A stretch of DNA of 64,000 bases, from the NCBI GenBank assembly GCA_963760285.1, contig CAVXCI010000001.1:1736001-1800000 (forward strand), given 5' to 3'. This document shows positions 1 through 9,478 of the stretch, piece by piece. Origin of the DNA: PALSA-278 sp963760285 (GTDB lineage Bacteria; Acidobacteriota; Terriglobia; Acidiferrales; UBA7541). Position numbers and translations under genes: made by a program. The notes beneath the pieces are model-generated. The model did no database searches. It was given only the letters and a program-made list of their open reading frames with translations, and was not told the DNA's origin. How positions within the stretch are numbered: position 1 is the first letter of the stretch; the number at the start of each line of letters is the position of its first letter.

Positions 1-1765
1 CGGCGATTCCAGACCCGGCGGCCACATCATGAAATTGGTTGAAGAGCACTTTCTTCCACGCCTGGCGCAGGTCGTCCTTGGGATAGGGCTGGCCGTAAAG
101 GGAAGCGAAAGAGGCGGCCTTTTCCGTGGCCAACATCAGGGCTTCATTTTGCCGTGCGCGCTTTTTGGTCTCCGCCTGCGTGGTGAAAACGCCGCGATGG
201 TATTGGAAATACAGCTCGTCCTTCCACACGGGCAACGAGAGCGATGGCTCCTTCGCCTCCAGTTGGTCGAAATAGGGCTGAACGGTTCCCAACGACAGCT
301 TTGGGTAGACCGCGGACTGCTTCCATTGCTCCGCCGTTTCCAGCATGGACCGCGTGGGCCCGCCGCCGTGGTCGCCAATGCCGAAGAGATAGAGCATGTC
401 GGGATATTTCATGCTGGGAACGTATGTGGCGACGTCTTTCGCGATGGAGACGGGATCAATCGGATTCGCATAATCGTGCGGGAAATACGTCAGCACGCGG
501 CTTCCGTCGGGCGATTCCCACCAAAAGAGCTTGTATGGAAACTTGGTGGTGTCGTTCCAGGCCATTTTCTGGGTGACGAAAAAATCCACGCCGGAACGCT
601 TGTAAATCTGCGGCAGTTGCCAGTTGTAGCCAAACGAGTCGGGATTCCATCCGGTGCGAATGTCCACCCCGAATTTTTCCTTGAAGTAGCGCTTTCCCAA
701 TAGGAGCTGGCGGACCTGCGACTCGCCGTCCGGCATGTTCAAATCCGGTTCCACCCACATCCCGCCGATGACTTCCCATCGGCCTTCCTTCACGCGCTTC
801 TGGATTTCCGCGAACATGTCCGGGTACTTCTCCTCCATCCACTCGTAGGCCTGCGCGGTGGAGTGTGTGTAGGTAAGGTCCGGAAATTCACGCATCAACT
901 GCAACGCGCTGGAAAATGTGCGGTGAACCACGTCCACCGTTTCCGTCCAGGGCCACAGCCAAGCCATGTCAATGTGAGAGTTGCCCGAAGCATGCACGGA
1001 ATATTGCTGCATCCATGGGCGCAACGCTTCCAACTGTTTTTGCGAGGCATTGAGGGAATTATCGAAGGCCTCCGGGCCGGCGTGCTCCAGAGGCGCAAAA
1101 TCAACGGACGAAAGCGCGTCTTGCAGAACTTTGTAACGGTCCGTGTCGTCTGGTGCGAGTCCATGCAGCATCGCATCGGCGACCAGAAATTCCTGGCGGA
1201 GAAAGCCGGGATCCGGCCGGTTGGCGGGCGCGGCCAGCAGAATCTTGGCGCTCTGCATATGGATTGGACCTGTATAGCTGGCGACGTATATGGCAATCAG
1301 CAAAGACTCGCCGGGCACAGCGTGTTCCGTGAGCGGAATCGGCTCGCTTTCGTCGCCAGCAACTACCGGCAATCCGTTGACGAAGACGCGGAAGGAATCG
1401 TCGCCCCAAAGGCCGAGAGATAACTGCATCCTTGCGCCGCGAATGTCGTAGCCATTGAGCTGGGCGGGAACAGCGATGCGCACACGCAGCCACGCGGATT
1501 GTTGTTTCACCTCGGATGGCAGGGTGAGCATCTGCCAGCCGGAATCGTCCAGATCAGGTGATGCTCCGCGCGCATCATCACCTGGAAGGAAGTGCCATTG
1601 CGGAATGGGGATTTCGCTGACCGTTTGCAATCGATTGGTGACGGTTTTCAGCAGGGAATTGTCGGGCCGGGGAGCGTCCTGGGTGAAGCCATTGGCCGCG
1701 CAGAGAAGCGAAACGCAAAAAGGAATCAAAATGAGCACCGAAAGTCTTTTCGGCCAGTTCATCAT
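1..1765 (-). CDS. GH38 alpha-mannosidase, C-terminus cut by window edge
   Basis: Glycoside hydrolase family 38 enzyme that removes alpha-linked mannose from glycans. The reading frame runs from the ATG at 1765 through position 1 without a stop, giving about 588 residues. An AGGAG-type ribosome site lies 6-8 bases upstream. Residues 1-25 look like a signal peptide, suggesting export. Family signatures seen: GNSHIDMAWLWPW (zinc-binding His and Asp), VEPDLNMPDGESQVRQ, and GWNPDSFGYNWQLPQ, whose Asp matches the catalytic nucleophile of the family. FHDVAAGSGI near the edge matches the conserved FHD region. The RhaT-like permease gene ends 9 bases upstream, so the two are probably co-transcribed. 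The C-terminal beta domains lie outside the window. The family is firm; the natural substrate is not. Confidence 0.9.
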   Translation of the reverse strand, partial: MMNWPKRLSVLILIPFCVSLLCAANGFTQDAPRPDNSLLKTVTNRLQTVSEIPIPQWHFLPGDDARGASPDLDDSGWQMLTLPSEVKQQSAWLRVRIAVPAQLNGYDIRGARMQLSLGLWGDDSFRVFVNGLPVVAGDESEPIPLTEHAVPGESLLIAIYVASYTGPIHMQSAKILLAAPANRPDPGFLRQEFLVADAMLHGLAPDDTDRYKVLQDALSSVDFAPLEHAGPEAFDNSLNASQKQLEALRPWMQQYSVHASGNSHIDMAWLWPWTETVDVVHRTFSSALQLMREFPDLTYTHSTAQAYEWMEEKYPDMFAEIQKRVKEGRWEVIGGMWVEPDLNMPDGESQVRQLLLGKRYFKEKFGVDIRTGWNPDSFGYNWQLPQIYKRSGVDFFVTQKMAWNDTTKFPYKLFWWESPDGSRVLTYFPHDYANPIDPVSIAKDVATYVPSMKYPDMLYLFGIGDHGGGPTRSMLETAEQWKQSAVYPKLSLGTVQPYFDQLEAKEPSLSLPVWKDELYFQYHRGVFTTQAETKKRARQNEALMLATEKAASFASLYGQPYPKDDLRQAWKKVLFNQFHDVAAGSGIA

Positions 1766-1774
1766 TGCTTTCTC

Positions 1775-2797
1775 CTATACCCACCCGCTGGCAACGGATA
1801 GCACAAAAATTGCCAGGACCAGCACGGCCACTCCCGCACTCATAATTCGGAGCGGCTGATTGCCCGTGTCCTTCCATTCGCCGGTGACAACTCCCCAGAC
1901 CATTGCCGTAATTACAATGAGTGACATGAAAAGTGGCCATGCAAGAATGGGTCCCAGGTCGCCCAGATCCACGGTGGCTACTCCGTACATCTCCGTGCTG
2001 CCGAACCAGCAGATAGCCATCGTTGCGGCCAGCGCCCAATGGCTGGCCGTTCCGCTGGTGCGAAAGCGAAATCCCGTGTGATTTTTCCTTAAGAGATACG
2101 CGCAATAAATCAGGTTGGGAATTCCGCCCGCCAGCATCAATGGCAGCCAGACCGCATTGGGCGCGGAAAGCGGCGCAGCGCCGGCGTGCCGCGCGGCATC
2201 AATAAGCGGCTGGCCGAACGCCAGGCCAAAATTCACCAGAGCGGATCCCAGCCCGCTGATGGAGCAAAACAGCAATCCGCGAGCCACCGGTGTGCGCCCC
2301 TGCGAAGCGGGTTCAATTCCCAGAGCTTTTTCACGCCGCCGTCCGGCCGCGGCACAGATCCCCACGCCTACCAGCACCAGCGCGACTCCCAGAAAAATGG
2401 CCAGTCCCGCAAATGTGGGAATCTTTTCGGGATGAAGCCGGATCAGCGGAATCAAGCTGCCCACGGCGGCGGAAATTCCAAGAATCACGGAGAATGCCAG
2501 CGCGATTCCCACCGCGTCCACGGCGAGCCCGAAAAATACTTGCGAGATTCCCCATCCGGCTCCGCATGCCGCAACGGTTATCACCGGACCCGCGCCCGTA
2601 CGTCCATAGATTTCGCGCAATGACGGAAGGGTGTCGCACGCCAGCAATGGAGGGAACAGGACCAGGGCAAAGATGGTCCACGCCAACCAGGTGTTTTCCC
2701 AAGCCCACAGGCGCGTGAACTTCATCGGCAGAGTAAAGCTGCCGTTCATTGCGCCGGCAATCAAAAGAAGAATCAGACCTGTTGCTGCTGAGTTCAT
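1775..2797 (-). CDS. rhaT: RhaT-family sugar permease (L-rhamnose/H+ symporter type)
   Basis: Inner-membrane carrier of the drug/metabolite superfamily, 340 residues, about the size of E. coli RhaT (344), with ten hydrophobic segments spread over the whole length. The N-terminus GLILLLIAGAMNGSFTLPMK and the region LWAWENTWLAWTIFAL are typical of RhaT. The family imports L-rhamnose with protons. Here no rhamnose catabolic genes are visible, and the next gene is an alpha-mannosidase nine bases downstream, so the sugar carried may be another one. The divergent ROK kinase at 2915 could phosphorylate an imported hexose. Family assignment is good; the substrate is an inference. Confidence 0.8.
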   Translation of the reverse strand: MNSAATGLILLLIAGAMNGSFTLPMKFTRLWAWENTWLAWTIFALVLFPPLLACDTLPSLREIYGRTGAGPVITVAACGAGWGISQVFFGLAVDAVGIALAFSVILGISAAVGSLIPLIRLHPEKIPTFAGLAIFLGVALVLVGVGICAAAGRRREKALGIEPASQGRTPVARGLLFCSISGLGSALVNFGLAFGQPLIDAARHAGAAPLSAPNAVWLPLMLAGGIPNLIYCAYLLRKNHTGFRFRTSGTASHWALAATMAICWFGSTEMYGVATVDLGDLGPILAWPLFMSLIVITAMVWGVVTGEWKDTGNQPLRIMSAGVAVLVLAIFVLSVASGWV

Positions 2798-2914
2798 TCC
2801 GCGGACCCTCGCAATAAGTCCATCGCAGCTGCGCGAAAGGCCGGAGTATAACCCCGAACCGGGTCATCTATGATAAAAAGAACAACGCCTGCCGCGTGAT
2901 TTTGGCGGTGAAGC

Positions 2915-3892
2915 GTGGGAATCGTGGCTGAATCACTGACATTGGGGGTGGACATCGGCGGAACAAAAGTTGCCGCCGGACTTGTGGACCGCCACGGCGA
3001 GATTCTTTTTCATACGCGCGTCCCCATGATTTGCACCTCTGATGCGGCGACGGGATTTCAGGCCGTGCGTGACGCGATCAAAAGGGTTTTCGAGGCGCGC
3101 CCCGAAGCGAGATCGGCCCTATCCGGAATCGGAGTCTGCTCGCCCGGCCCGCTGAATCCGCGAACGGGCATGATAATCAACCCGCCTAATCTTCCTTGCT
3201 GGCAGAATTTCCCTTTGGGAGACGAGTTGCGCCGCGCGTTCGGCGCGCCGGTAAAAGTGGACAATGACGGCAATGCTGCAGCATTGGCCGAAGCCGTGTG
3301 GGGAGTGGGCGTCGGATACACGAACGTGTTTTACGCCACCATGGGAACCGGTATTGGCACAGGAATCGTTTTCAATCAGCACATTTATCATGGCCGCACG
3401 GGGACCGCGGCCGAAGGGGGCCATGTTTGCGTGGATTATAAAGGACCGCGGTGCGCCTGCGGAAAACGCGGCTGCATCGAAGCGCTGGCCGCCGGACCTG
3501 CGATTGCTCAGCGCGCGCGCGATCTCCTCGCCGCTTCACCCGGCGCGGAATCTGCCATGGTTGCGCTGGCGGGAGGAGATCCATCCACGATTCGCACGGA
3601 AACAGTGGGCGAGGCATTCTTGCAAGGCGACGCCCTGGCACGCCAGGTCTTGCTGGAAACCGCCGATTTTCTTGCCATCTGGTTGGGAAACATAATTGAT
3701 CTGCTGGAGCCGGACGTCATTGTTTTCGGTGGCGGCATCGCTCAGTTGATGAGCGGCTTCTTCCCGCATATCCGGGAGCAACTGGGCCACTGGTCCATGA
3801 ATCCGCACGGCAAGGACATCCCCATTCTGCTGGGCCGTTATGGCGCGGACGCCGGCATCGCCGGAGCGGCGGCGCTGTGCCGAGTGCCCTGA
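2915..3892 (+). CDS. ROK-family sugar kinase
   Basis: ATP-dependent hexose or N-acetylhexosamine kinase of the ROK family, cytoplasmic, 325 residues. Seen: the N-terminal phosphate-binding motif LGVDIGGTKVAAGLVD, the catalytic-Asp region VKVDNDGNAAALAE, the glycine-rich GTGIGTGIV loop, and the zinc site GGHVCVDYKGPRCACGKRGC whose Cys residues mark true ROK kinases. No DNA-binding helix precedes the kinase, so this is an enzyme and not a ROK repressor. The start taken is GTG 2915; GTG 2924 is an in-frame alternative. It lies divergent to the rhaT/mannosidase pair and just ahead of an MFS gene, suggesting carbohydrate use. Glucokinase is the most common activity, but substrate cannot be read from the sequence. 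Confidence 0.88.
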   Translation: MGIVAESLTLGVDIGGTKVAAGLVDRHGEILFHTRVPMICTSDAATGFQAVRDAIKRVFEARPEARSALSGIGVCSPGPLNPRTGMIINPPNLPCWQNFPLGDELRRAFGAPVKVDNDGNAAALAEAVWGVGVGYTNVFYATMGTGIGTGIVFNQHIYHGRTGTAAEGGHVCVDYKGPRCACGKRGCIEALAAGPAIAQRARDLLAASPGAESAMVALAGGDPSTIRTETVGEAFLQGDALARQVLLETADFLAIWLGNIIDLLEPDVIVFGGGIAQLMSGFFPHIREQLGHWSMNPHGKDIPILLGRYGADAGIAGAAALCRVP

Positions 3893-3938
3893 TGTCTGAA
3901 ACGACGCGCGCATTGATTCGCGTAGCGAGAATGCACCG

Positions 3939-5213
3939 GTGAGCGCGCCGGCTGCGTCACGCGAGCGGCTCGACGCCAATGGCCGCAATGCATTGATGGC
4001 CGCGTTTTTCGGCTGGACGCTTGATGCCTTCGATTTTTTCGTTCTAACTTTCGTCCTTGCTCCCATCGCCACGGAGTTTCACGTCTCCATTGCGCAGGTG
4101 GCTCTAGCGATAACCGCGAGTCTGGCCACGCGGCCGATTGGAGCATTCCTTTTTGGGCTGCTGGCGGACCGCTATGGCCGTCGTCTGCCGTTAATGCTAG
4201 ATATTCTTTTCTACTCGGTAATTGAGGTGCTCTCCGGATTCGCGCCCAGCTTTCGCATCTTTTTCATTCTCCGGCTGCTCTACGGAATCGGCATGGGAGG
4301 TGAATGGGGCGTGGGCGCGTCACTGGCGATGGAGTCTGTCCCCGTGCGCTGGCGCGGGATACTCTCCGGGTTTCTGCAGGAGGGTTATGCCCTGGGGTAT
4401 TTGCTGGCCGCCGGCTCCTATTGGGCAGCGTTTCCTCATTGGGGCTGGCGTCCGCTGTTCTTTATTGGAGGACTGCCGGCGCTGCTCACGCTATTTATTC
4501 GCTTTCGCGTAAAGGAGAGCGAAGTGTGGAAGGCGAGCGCGACGCATCGGCAAGATTGGCGTGCCTATGCCCGCGCCGTGATTTCCAATGCGCGCCGTTT
4601 CGGATACTTGGTTGCCATGATGGCGGCGCTGAGCTTCATCTCCCATGGCACCATGGACATCTATCCCACTTTCCTGCAGCTGCAACACCACTTTTCGCCA
4701 TCGCGGACGGCGCTGGTAACCATCATCTCCATGGTTGGGTCCATCCTGGGCGGGATTCTTGCCGGGTGGGCTTCCGACCGCTTTGGCCGGCGCTGGGCCA
4801 TGATTGTTCCCATCGTTTTGGGATTGATCCTGATTCCGCCGTGGGCTTATGCCACGGCGCTTCCGCTGATTCTTGTGGGCGCGTTTCTGATGCAGTTTAT
4901 GGTCGGTGGCGCGTGGGGAGTTGTGCCCGCGCATATCAATGAACTTTCCCCGAACGAAGTACGGGGATTTTTTTCGGGATTTGCCTATCAGCTCGGAATC
5001 CTGATTGCCTCAGCCAGCCCCTACATAGAGGCGCGCATGGCGCAGCACATGTCCTACGCACAGGCAATTAGCATTTTTGCGGCCATTGTTCTTGTGCTGG
5101 GCGCTTTCGTTATCGGGCTCGGTCCGGAGGCGCACCGCGTATCATTTTCGGGACTCGGAAGTACAAATTCCCGCGCGGAGGAATTCGGAGTTTCGATGCG
5201 CCGGAACACTTAA
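3939..5213 (+). CDS. MFS transporter, SHS (lactate/sialate) type
   Basis: Twelve-helix major facilitator protein of 424 residues. The N-terminal block GWTLDAFDFFVLTFVLAPIA, the loop-2 signature LADRYGRRLPLM, GIGMGGEWGVGASLAME in helix 4 and ASDRFGRRWAMI in the second half match the sialate:H+ symporter family, which includes lactate carriers such as Jen1 and the sialic acid carrier NanT. The only usable upstream start is GTG 3939; a stop lies in frame at 3897. Ribosome site is weak. It follows the ROK kinase by 46 bases, on the same strand, and precedes transketolase. The substrate (a monocarboxylate or sugar acid) is an inference. Confidence 0.8.
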   Translation: MSAPAASRERLDANGRNALMAAFFGWTLDAFDFFVLTFVLAPIATEFHVSIAQVALAITASLATRPIGAFLFGLLADRYGRRLPLMLDILFYSVIEVLSGFAPSFRIFFILRLLYGIGMGGEWGVGASLAMESVPVRWRGILSGFLQEGYALGYLLAAGSYWAAFPHWGWRPLFFIGGLPALLTLFIRFRVKESEVWKASATHRQDWRAYARAVISNARRFGYLVAMMAALSFISHGTMDIYPTFLQLQHHFSPSRTALVTIISMVGSILGGILAGWASDRFGRRWAMIVPIVLGLILIPPWAYATALPLILVGAFLMQFMVGGAWGVVPAHINELSPNEVRGFFSGFAYQLGILIASASPYIEARMAQHMSYAQAISIFAAIVLVLGAFVIGLGPEAHRVSFSGLGSTNSRAEEFGVSMRRNT

Positions 5214-5273
5214 CTCAAGCGTCAAATCGTCGTACACTCTAATTCCAATTCCTGGCAATAAGGAGTCTGACCG

Positions 5274-7142
5274 ATGGCCACGCCGCAGCCGGATGTGAAA
5301 CCCATGACGAACGATGAAATCAAGGAGAAGGCGCGCTTGCTGGGCGTTTATTCCATGATGGCGACGACACAGGCCGGCTCAGGACATCCTACGTCCTGCT
5401 TGTCCGCCGCCGAGATGGTGGCTGGTGTTTTCTTTCACGCCATGAAGTTCGACCCCAGGAATCCCGATTCGGCTCAAAATGACCATTTTGTTCTATCCAA
5501 GGGGCACGCCGCGCCCCTTCTTTACGCCGCGCTGGCGGAGATTGGCGTATTTCCTCTTTCGCGCATTATGACCCTGCGCGAATTCTCCAGCGAACTCGAA
5601 GGGCATCCCACGCCGCGCATTCACGCCGTGGACGCGGCCACGGGTTCTCTTGGACAGGGACTCTCCGTGGGCGCAGGCCTGGCCATCAGCGCGAAGAAGG
5701 ACAATTCCGGCACGCGGATTTTTGTCCTTATGGGAGACGGAGAAATTGCGGAAGGGCAGGTTTGGGAAGCGGCGGCCTTCGCGGGCCATTACAAGATGGA
5801 AAATCTGATCGCCCTCTGCGATATCAATTCGCTCGGACAGAGTGAACGCACAATGTACCAGCACGACACGGAACCCTACCGGAAGAAATTCGAATCCGAG
5901 GGCTGGAACACCGAAGTGATTGACGGGCACGATGTGGCTGCCGTGGTTGCGGCGCTGGATCACGCCCGCGCATCCAAAGGCCGCCCGTACGCCATCATCG
6001 CCCGCACCATCAAGGGCCACGGCGTCAGCTTTCTGGCGGACAAGGAGCACTGGCACGGAAAGCCGCTTTCCAAGGACCAGTTGAAGCAGGCACTGGCCGA
6101 AATGGGACCCGCCCCCGAAATTCCGCCGGATCCAGGTATTTCCTACGCACGGAAATCGTTTCCCGTTCCGCCACCATTCCCCGCGCCGGAAGCGCCGGGT
6201 TACGCGCTGGGCACGCAAATGGCCACGCGTGAGGCGTATGGCTATGCGCTGAAGAAGTTGGGAGCCGTGAGCCAGAATCTGATGGCGGTTTCCGGCGATG
6301 TGAAGAACTCCACATTCTCTGAAATTTTTGGAGACGCCTATCCGGACCGTTTCTATCAGGGCTACATTGCCGAACAAAATATGGTGAGCGTTGGCGTGGG
6401 ACTGGCGGCGCGCGGAGAGATTGCCTTCGTAGACACATTCGCCTGCTTCCTCTCTCATGCCTATGACCAGATCCGCATGGCGTCCATCAGCCGCAGCAAT
6501 TTGAATTTGAGTGGTTCGCATTGTGGAGTTTCCATCGGTGAAGACGGGCCGTCTCAGATGGCGCTGGAAGATCTGGCCATGTTCCGCGCGGTTCATGGCG
6601 CGGCCGTCCTTTATCCCGCGGATGCTGTCTCCACCGAACGCTTAACGGAGGCCATGGCGCGGCGTGTGGGCATTTGCTACATCCGCACGTCCCGGCCGAA
6701 AACACCGGTGATCTACGCCGCGACGGAAAGCTTTCCCATACCAGGATTCAAGGTTGTGCGCCAGAGTGACGCTGACCGCGCCACGGTCATCGGCGCCGGG
6801 ATAACACTGTTCGAAGCTTTGAAAGCCTATGACCAGCTCAAGTCGCAGGGCATTCCTGTCCGCGTGATTGACCTCTACTGCGTGAAGCCCATTGACGGCG
6901 CGGCATTGGTCGCGCAAGTGAAAGCGACGGCCGGCGCTCTTGTCACCGTGGAGGATCACTATCCCGAAGGCGGCCTGGGCGAAGCTGTGGTGACGGCCAT
7001 GGCGGAGAATGGATCTGTCCTGCGCGTCTATAAGCGGCTTGCCGTGAATGGCATGCCCCATTCCGGAAAGCCCGATGAACTGGTGGACGCCTTCGGCATT
7101 TCCGCGCGGCATATTGTGGATGCTGTTCGCGCCATCACTTAG
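5274..7142 (+). CDS. tkt: Transketolase
   Basis: Thiamine-diphosphate enzyme of the pentose phosphate pathway, moving two-carbon ketol units between sugar phosphates. Single 622-residue chain, the size of the short (animal-like) transketolase group and shorter than E. coli TktA. Seen: FVLSKGHAAPLLYAAL, the substrate and TPP-contact region GSLGQGLSVGAGLAIS, the TPP/metal motif GDGEIAEGQVWEAAAFAG, and the second-half pyrimidine domain with GYIAEQNMVSVGVGLAARG. The C-terminal ligand domain is complete and ends in KPDELVDAFGISARHIVDAV. AAGGAG at 5260-5265 fixes the ATG at 5274. It stands alone behind the MFS gene with a 60-base gap. Confidence 0.95.
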   Translation: MATPQPDVKPMTNDEIKEKARLLGVYSMMATTQAGSGHPTSCLSAAEMVAGVFFHAMKFDPRNPDSAQNDHFVLSKGHAAPLLYAALAEIGVFPLSRIMTLREFSSELEGHPTPRIHAVDAATGSLGQGLSVGAGLAISAKKDNSGTRIFVLMGDGEIAEGQVWEAAAFAGHYKMENLIALCDINSLGQSERTMYQHDTEPYRKKFESEGWNTEVIDGHDVAAVVAALDHARASKGRPYAIIARTIKGHGVSFLADKEHWHGKPLSKDQLKQALAEMGPAPEIPPDPGISYARKSFPVPPPFPAPEAPGYALGTQMATREAYGYALKKLGAVSQNLMAVSGDVKNSTFSEIFGDAYPDRFYQGYIAEQNMVSVGVGLAARGEIAFVDTFACFLSHAYDQIRMASISRSNLNLSGSHCGVSIGEDGPSQMALEDLAMFRAVHGAAVLYPADAVSTERLTEAMARRVGICYIRTSRPKTPVIYAATESFPIPGFKVVRQSDADRATVIGAGITLFEALKAYDQLKSQGIPVRVIDLYCVKPIDGAALVAQVKATAGALVTVEDHYPEGGLGEAVVTAMAENGSVLRVYKRLAVNGMPHSGKPDELVDAFGISARHIVDAVRAIT

Positions 7143-7244
7143 ATAGCTTCGTTTCATGACTTCTCCCGCGCTTCGCGCATCACCAGCCATGTGCTATGGT
7201 GAATGCGCGGCTGACAAATTATGTGAACCGCCGTTGGATGGAAG

Positions 7245-7529
7245 ATGCCTGAAAAACTTGTAATGATTGGAATTGTTCCCGAAACCATTTCTCTGGAGCA
7301 GGGCGAGAACGCTGTCTGGTTCTCTAATGCCGGTATCCTGAAGGTAGAATTCGACGCTAATCGCTGTCCGTTTCTGTCCAATATTTTTCAGGCGCCGGAG
7401 GGAGTGCAGCTGGAGAGTGGGCCAGTCCGCGCGGGAGCGAATCCGGGCTCGTACCGTTACCGTTTCTTTTTGAATGATCTCGCGTCCGGCCATGGCGAGG
7501 TTGTGGTGCGCGGAAAACCGCGGGAATAG
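7245..7529 (+). CDS. Small unknown protein, beta-rich
   Basis: 94-residue protein not recognised as a named family. It has no signal peptide or membrane segment. Alternating hydrophobic residues and a C-terminal GSYRYRFFLND...GHGEVVVRGKP stretch suggest a small beta-sandwich, similar in feel to cupredoxin-like folds, but copper ligands in the usual pattern (His, Cys, His, Met) are not evident; there is only one Cys. A GGAAG ribosome site precedes ATG 7245. It is convergent with the ppiD-like gene, whose stop is 27 bases away. The frame and codon use look genuine; the function is unknown. Confidence 0.6.
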   Translation: MPEKLVMIGIVPETISLEQGENAVWFSNAGILKVEFDANRCPFLSNIFQAPEGVQLESGPVRAGANPGSYRYRFFLNDLASGHGEVVVRGKPRE

Positions 7530-7555
7530 GACCTAATCGCTTGCCGGATCCGCCC

Positions 7556-9478
7556 TTAGGATTTGGACATCTGGGTGATGGCGTCCTCGTTAATCTTGAT
7601 CTTGCCTTCCTTCTTTAAACGATCCACCAGCGCGGTTTGGAACGCGGCGAAAGTTACGGACCGCTTGCCATCGAGGAGCGACTTTTCGATCTCCGCGGTC
7701 TGCGCGGGAAGATCCGCGGGATTCGGGGCTTCGTGGTCGGTGACGGTGTAGACAATCCAGTTGCCATTGACGAGCGTTGCATTGCTGGTTTGGCCGGTCT
7801 GCATTTTGAACGCGGCAGCGACATCCTTCGCGGGACCGATGCCAGTTACGGATGTGGAATTAATCGCGAAGAGGTCCGTCGACTGCGATTGGAGCCCCAG
7901 GGCCTTGGCGGCATCCGCCAGGGATGCTCCGCCATGCGCGCGAGTCGCCAGGTCCTGTGCCTTTGTCTTCGCCATTTGAACGGACTGTTCCGTCTGATAA
8001 TCCTTAAGAACTTTGTCGTGGACCTCGGCCAGAGTGGCCGCATGCGCCGGCTGAATCTCCTTCACCGATAGCACCAAAATGCCTTTCCCCGCGCGCAGCG
8101 GCGCACTGAGCTCGCCGGGGCGCTGGTGGAAAAGAGTATTGTGAAGATCCTGTGCGTCGCCGAAGTCTCCCACCGGTTGGGTGGCGTCCGCCAAAGGAGT
8201 TTGGCCAGTTTGCATGCCGAATTTCTTGGCAAGATCCTCAAGACTCTGATGGCTGGACTTCCGGACATCGCTGGCAATCTGGTCGTAGACCTGCTCGGTT
8301 ACGTTGGCAATTTTCTCGTCGGAAAGCGTGGAAAGAATTGTGAGGCGAACCTGATCCAGCGGTTCCGTATGGGCCGGCTGATGTTCCAAGACCTTAATGA
8401 TTTGGAAGCCGTAGGGCGCCTTCACCAGATCTGAAACCGAGCCTGGCTGCAGAGTGAAGGCCACCTTTTCGAATTCGGGCAAAGTCTGCCCGCGGACGAT
8501 CCAGCCCAGATCGCCGCCTTTGTCCTTGGATGCGTCGTCGGAATTTTGCTTTGCGAGGTCTTCGAAATTGGCGCCACTTTTTGCCTGGCGCAGCACATCT
8601 TGCGCCTTTTTCTGAATTTCGGCCGTCTCCGCATCCGTCTTGCCGATGGTCTTGAAGAGTATTTGCTCCACGTGGACGCGATCCGCCACCTTGTAATCGG
8701 AAAGATGCGTTTTGTAGTAGTCCTGCACTTCGGCGTCGCCTACCTTGGCCCGGTCACGAATCTGGGACTCATCCAGCAGCGCGTAAGAAGCGGAACGGCG
8801 CTCCGGGAGCCGGTAACGGGAAGCATTCTTGGCAAAAAAAGCGGCGAGCTCCTGGTCCGTGGGATTGATGGTGGAAGCAAGATCCGTTGCCTTAATCAAT
8901 ACGTAATCCAGTTTTACCTTGTCGTTGCGTTCGCGAAATTCCTGCTGAATGTCCTCGGGCGCCACGGTCAGCCCATCCGTAAGGATGGCGCGGAAACGGT
9001 CCTGCAGAAGCTGGGTGCGTACATTCGATTCGAAATCGGAGACGGTCATCCCGGTGCGCTGCTGCACCATGGCGGAGTAGGCATCCTTGCCCACCCACGT
9101 GTCGCCCGTGAATGCCGCGGGGAGAATCTGCCTGATGCGGTTAGCCTGCTCCTGTGGGGTCACGCTGATTCCCAGGCGTTGCGCTTCCAGTTGCAGCGCG
9201 TGCTCAAACACCAATTCGTCAACGATTTGTCCAAGGAAAAAATGCTCGGCCTCCGGGGGCATATTCTGCCCGCGGGCAATCTGCTGGAAAAAAAGGTGGA
9301 CGTCCTCCGCGGAAATCGGCTCACCGCCAACCGTGGCTACGGTATCAGGGTTCGTGGTGGTTGGGGTCAGCGCGCCGGGGACCAGGGTGATGACCATCAC
9401 CAGGCTTATGATCCCCAGAAGTATACCCATGGTGATCTTGAGGACCGGGCTGTTGCGATTCTGAAAGTGCTTCAACAT
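7556..9478 (-). CDS. ppiD: PpiD/SurA-like peptidyl-prolyl isomerase, membrane-anchored
   Basis: Periplasmic chaperone with a parvulin-type proline isomerase domain that helps outer-membrane and secreted proteins fold. Start taken at ATG 9478 (AGGA site close upstream), giving 640 residues, near E. coli PpiD (623); the open frame continues 50 codons further upstream without a good start. Residues about 13-35 form one membrane helix (VLKITMGILLGIISLVMVIT). Next comes a SurA-N-type helical region with ISAEDVHLFFQQIARG and VDELVFEHALQLEAQRLG, then the parvulin core (HVEQILFKTIG ... SKDKGGDLGWIVRGQTLPEF ... APYGFQIIKVLEH), then a long C-terminal domain. Convergent with the small gene at 7245; divergent from mreB. 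Confidence 0.9.
   Translation of the reverse strand: MLKHFQNRNSPVLKITMGILLGIISLVMVITLVPGALTPTTTNPDTVATVGGEPISAEDVHLFFQQIARGQNMPPEAEHFFLGQIVDELVFEHALQLEAQRLGISVTPQEQANRIRQILPAAFTGDTWVGKDAYSAMVQQRTGMTVSDFESNVRTQLLQDRFRAILTDGLTVAPEDIQQEFRERNDKVKLDYVLIKATDLASTINPTDQELAAFFAKNASRYRLPERRSASYALLDESQIRDRAKVGDAEVQDYYKTHLSDYKVADRVHVEQILFKTIGKTDAETAEIQKKAQDVLRQAKSGANFEDLAKQNSDDASKDKGGDLGWIVRGQTLPEFEKVAFTLQPGSVSDLVKAPYGFQIIKVLEHQPAHTEPLDQVRLTILSTLSDEKIANVTEQVYDQIASDVRKSSHQSLEDLAKKFGMQTGQTPLADATQPVGDFGDAQDLHNTLFHQRPGELSAPLRAGKGILVLSVKEIQPAHAATLAEVHDKVLKDYQTEQSVQMAKTKAQDLATRAHGGASLADAAKALGLQSQSTDLFAINSTSVTGIGPAKDVAAAFKMQTGQTSNATLVNGNWIVYTVTDHEAPNPADLPAQTAEIEKSLLDGKRSVTFAAFQTALVDRLKKEGKIKINEDAITQMSKS

Noticed and set aside
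3892..3942. 16-codon ORF between the ROK kinase and the MFS gene
   Set aside because: ATG overlaps the kinase stop and its TGA overlaps the MFS GTG, which would allow coupling, but there is no ribosome site and the peptide has no features; more likely chance.
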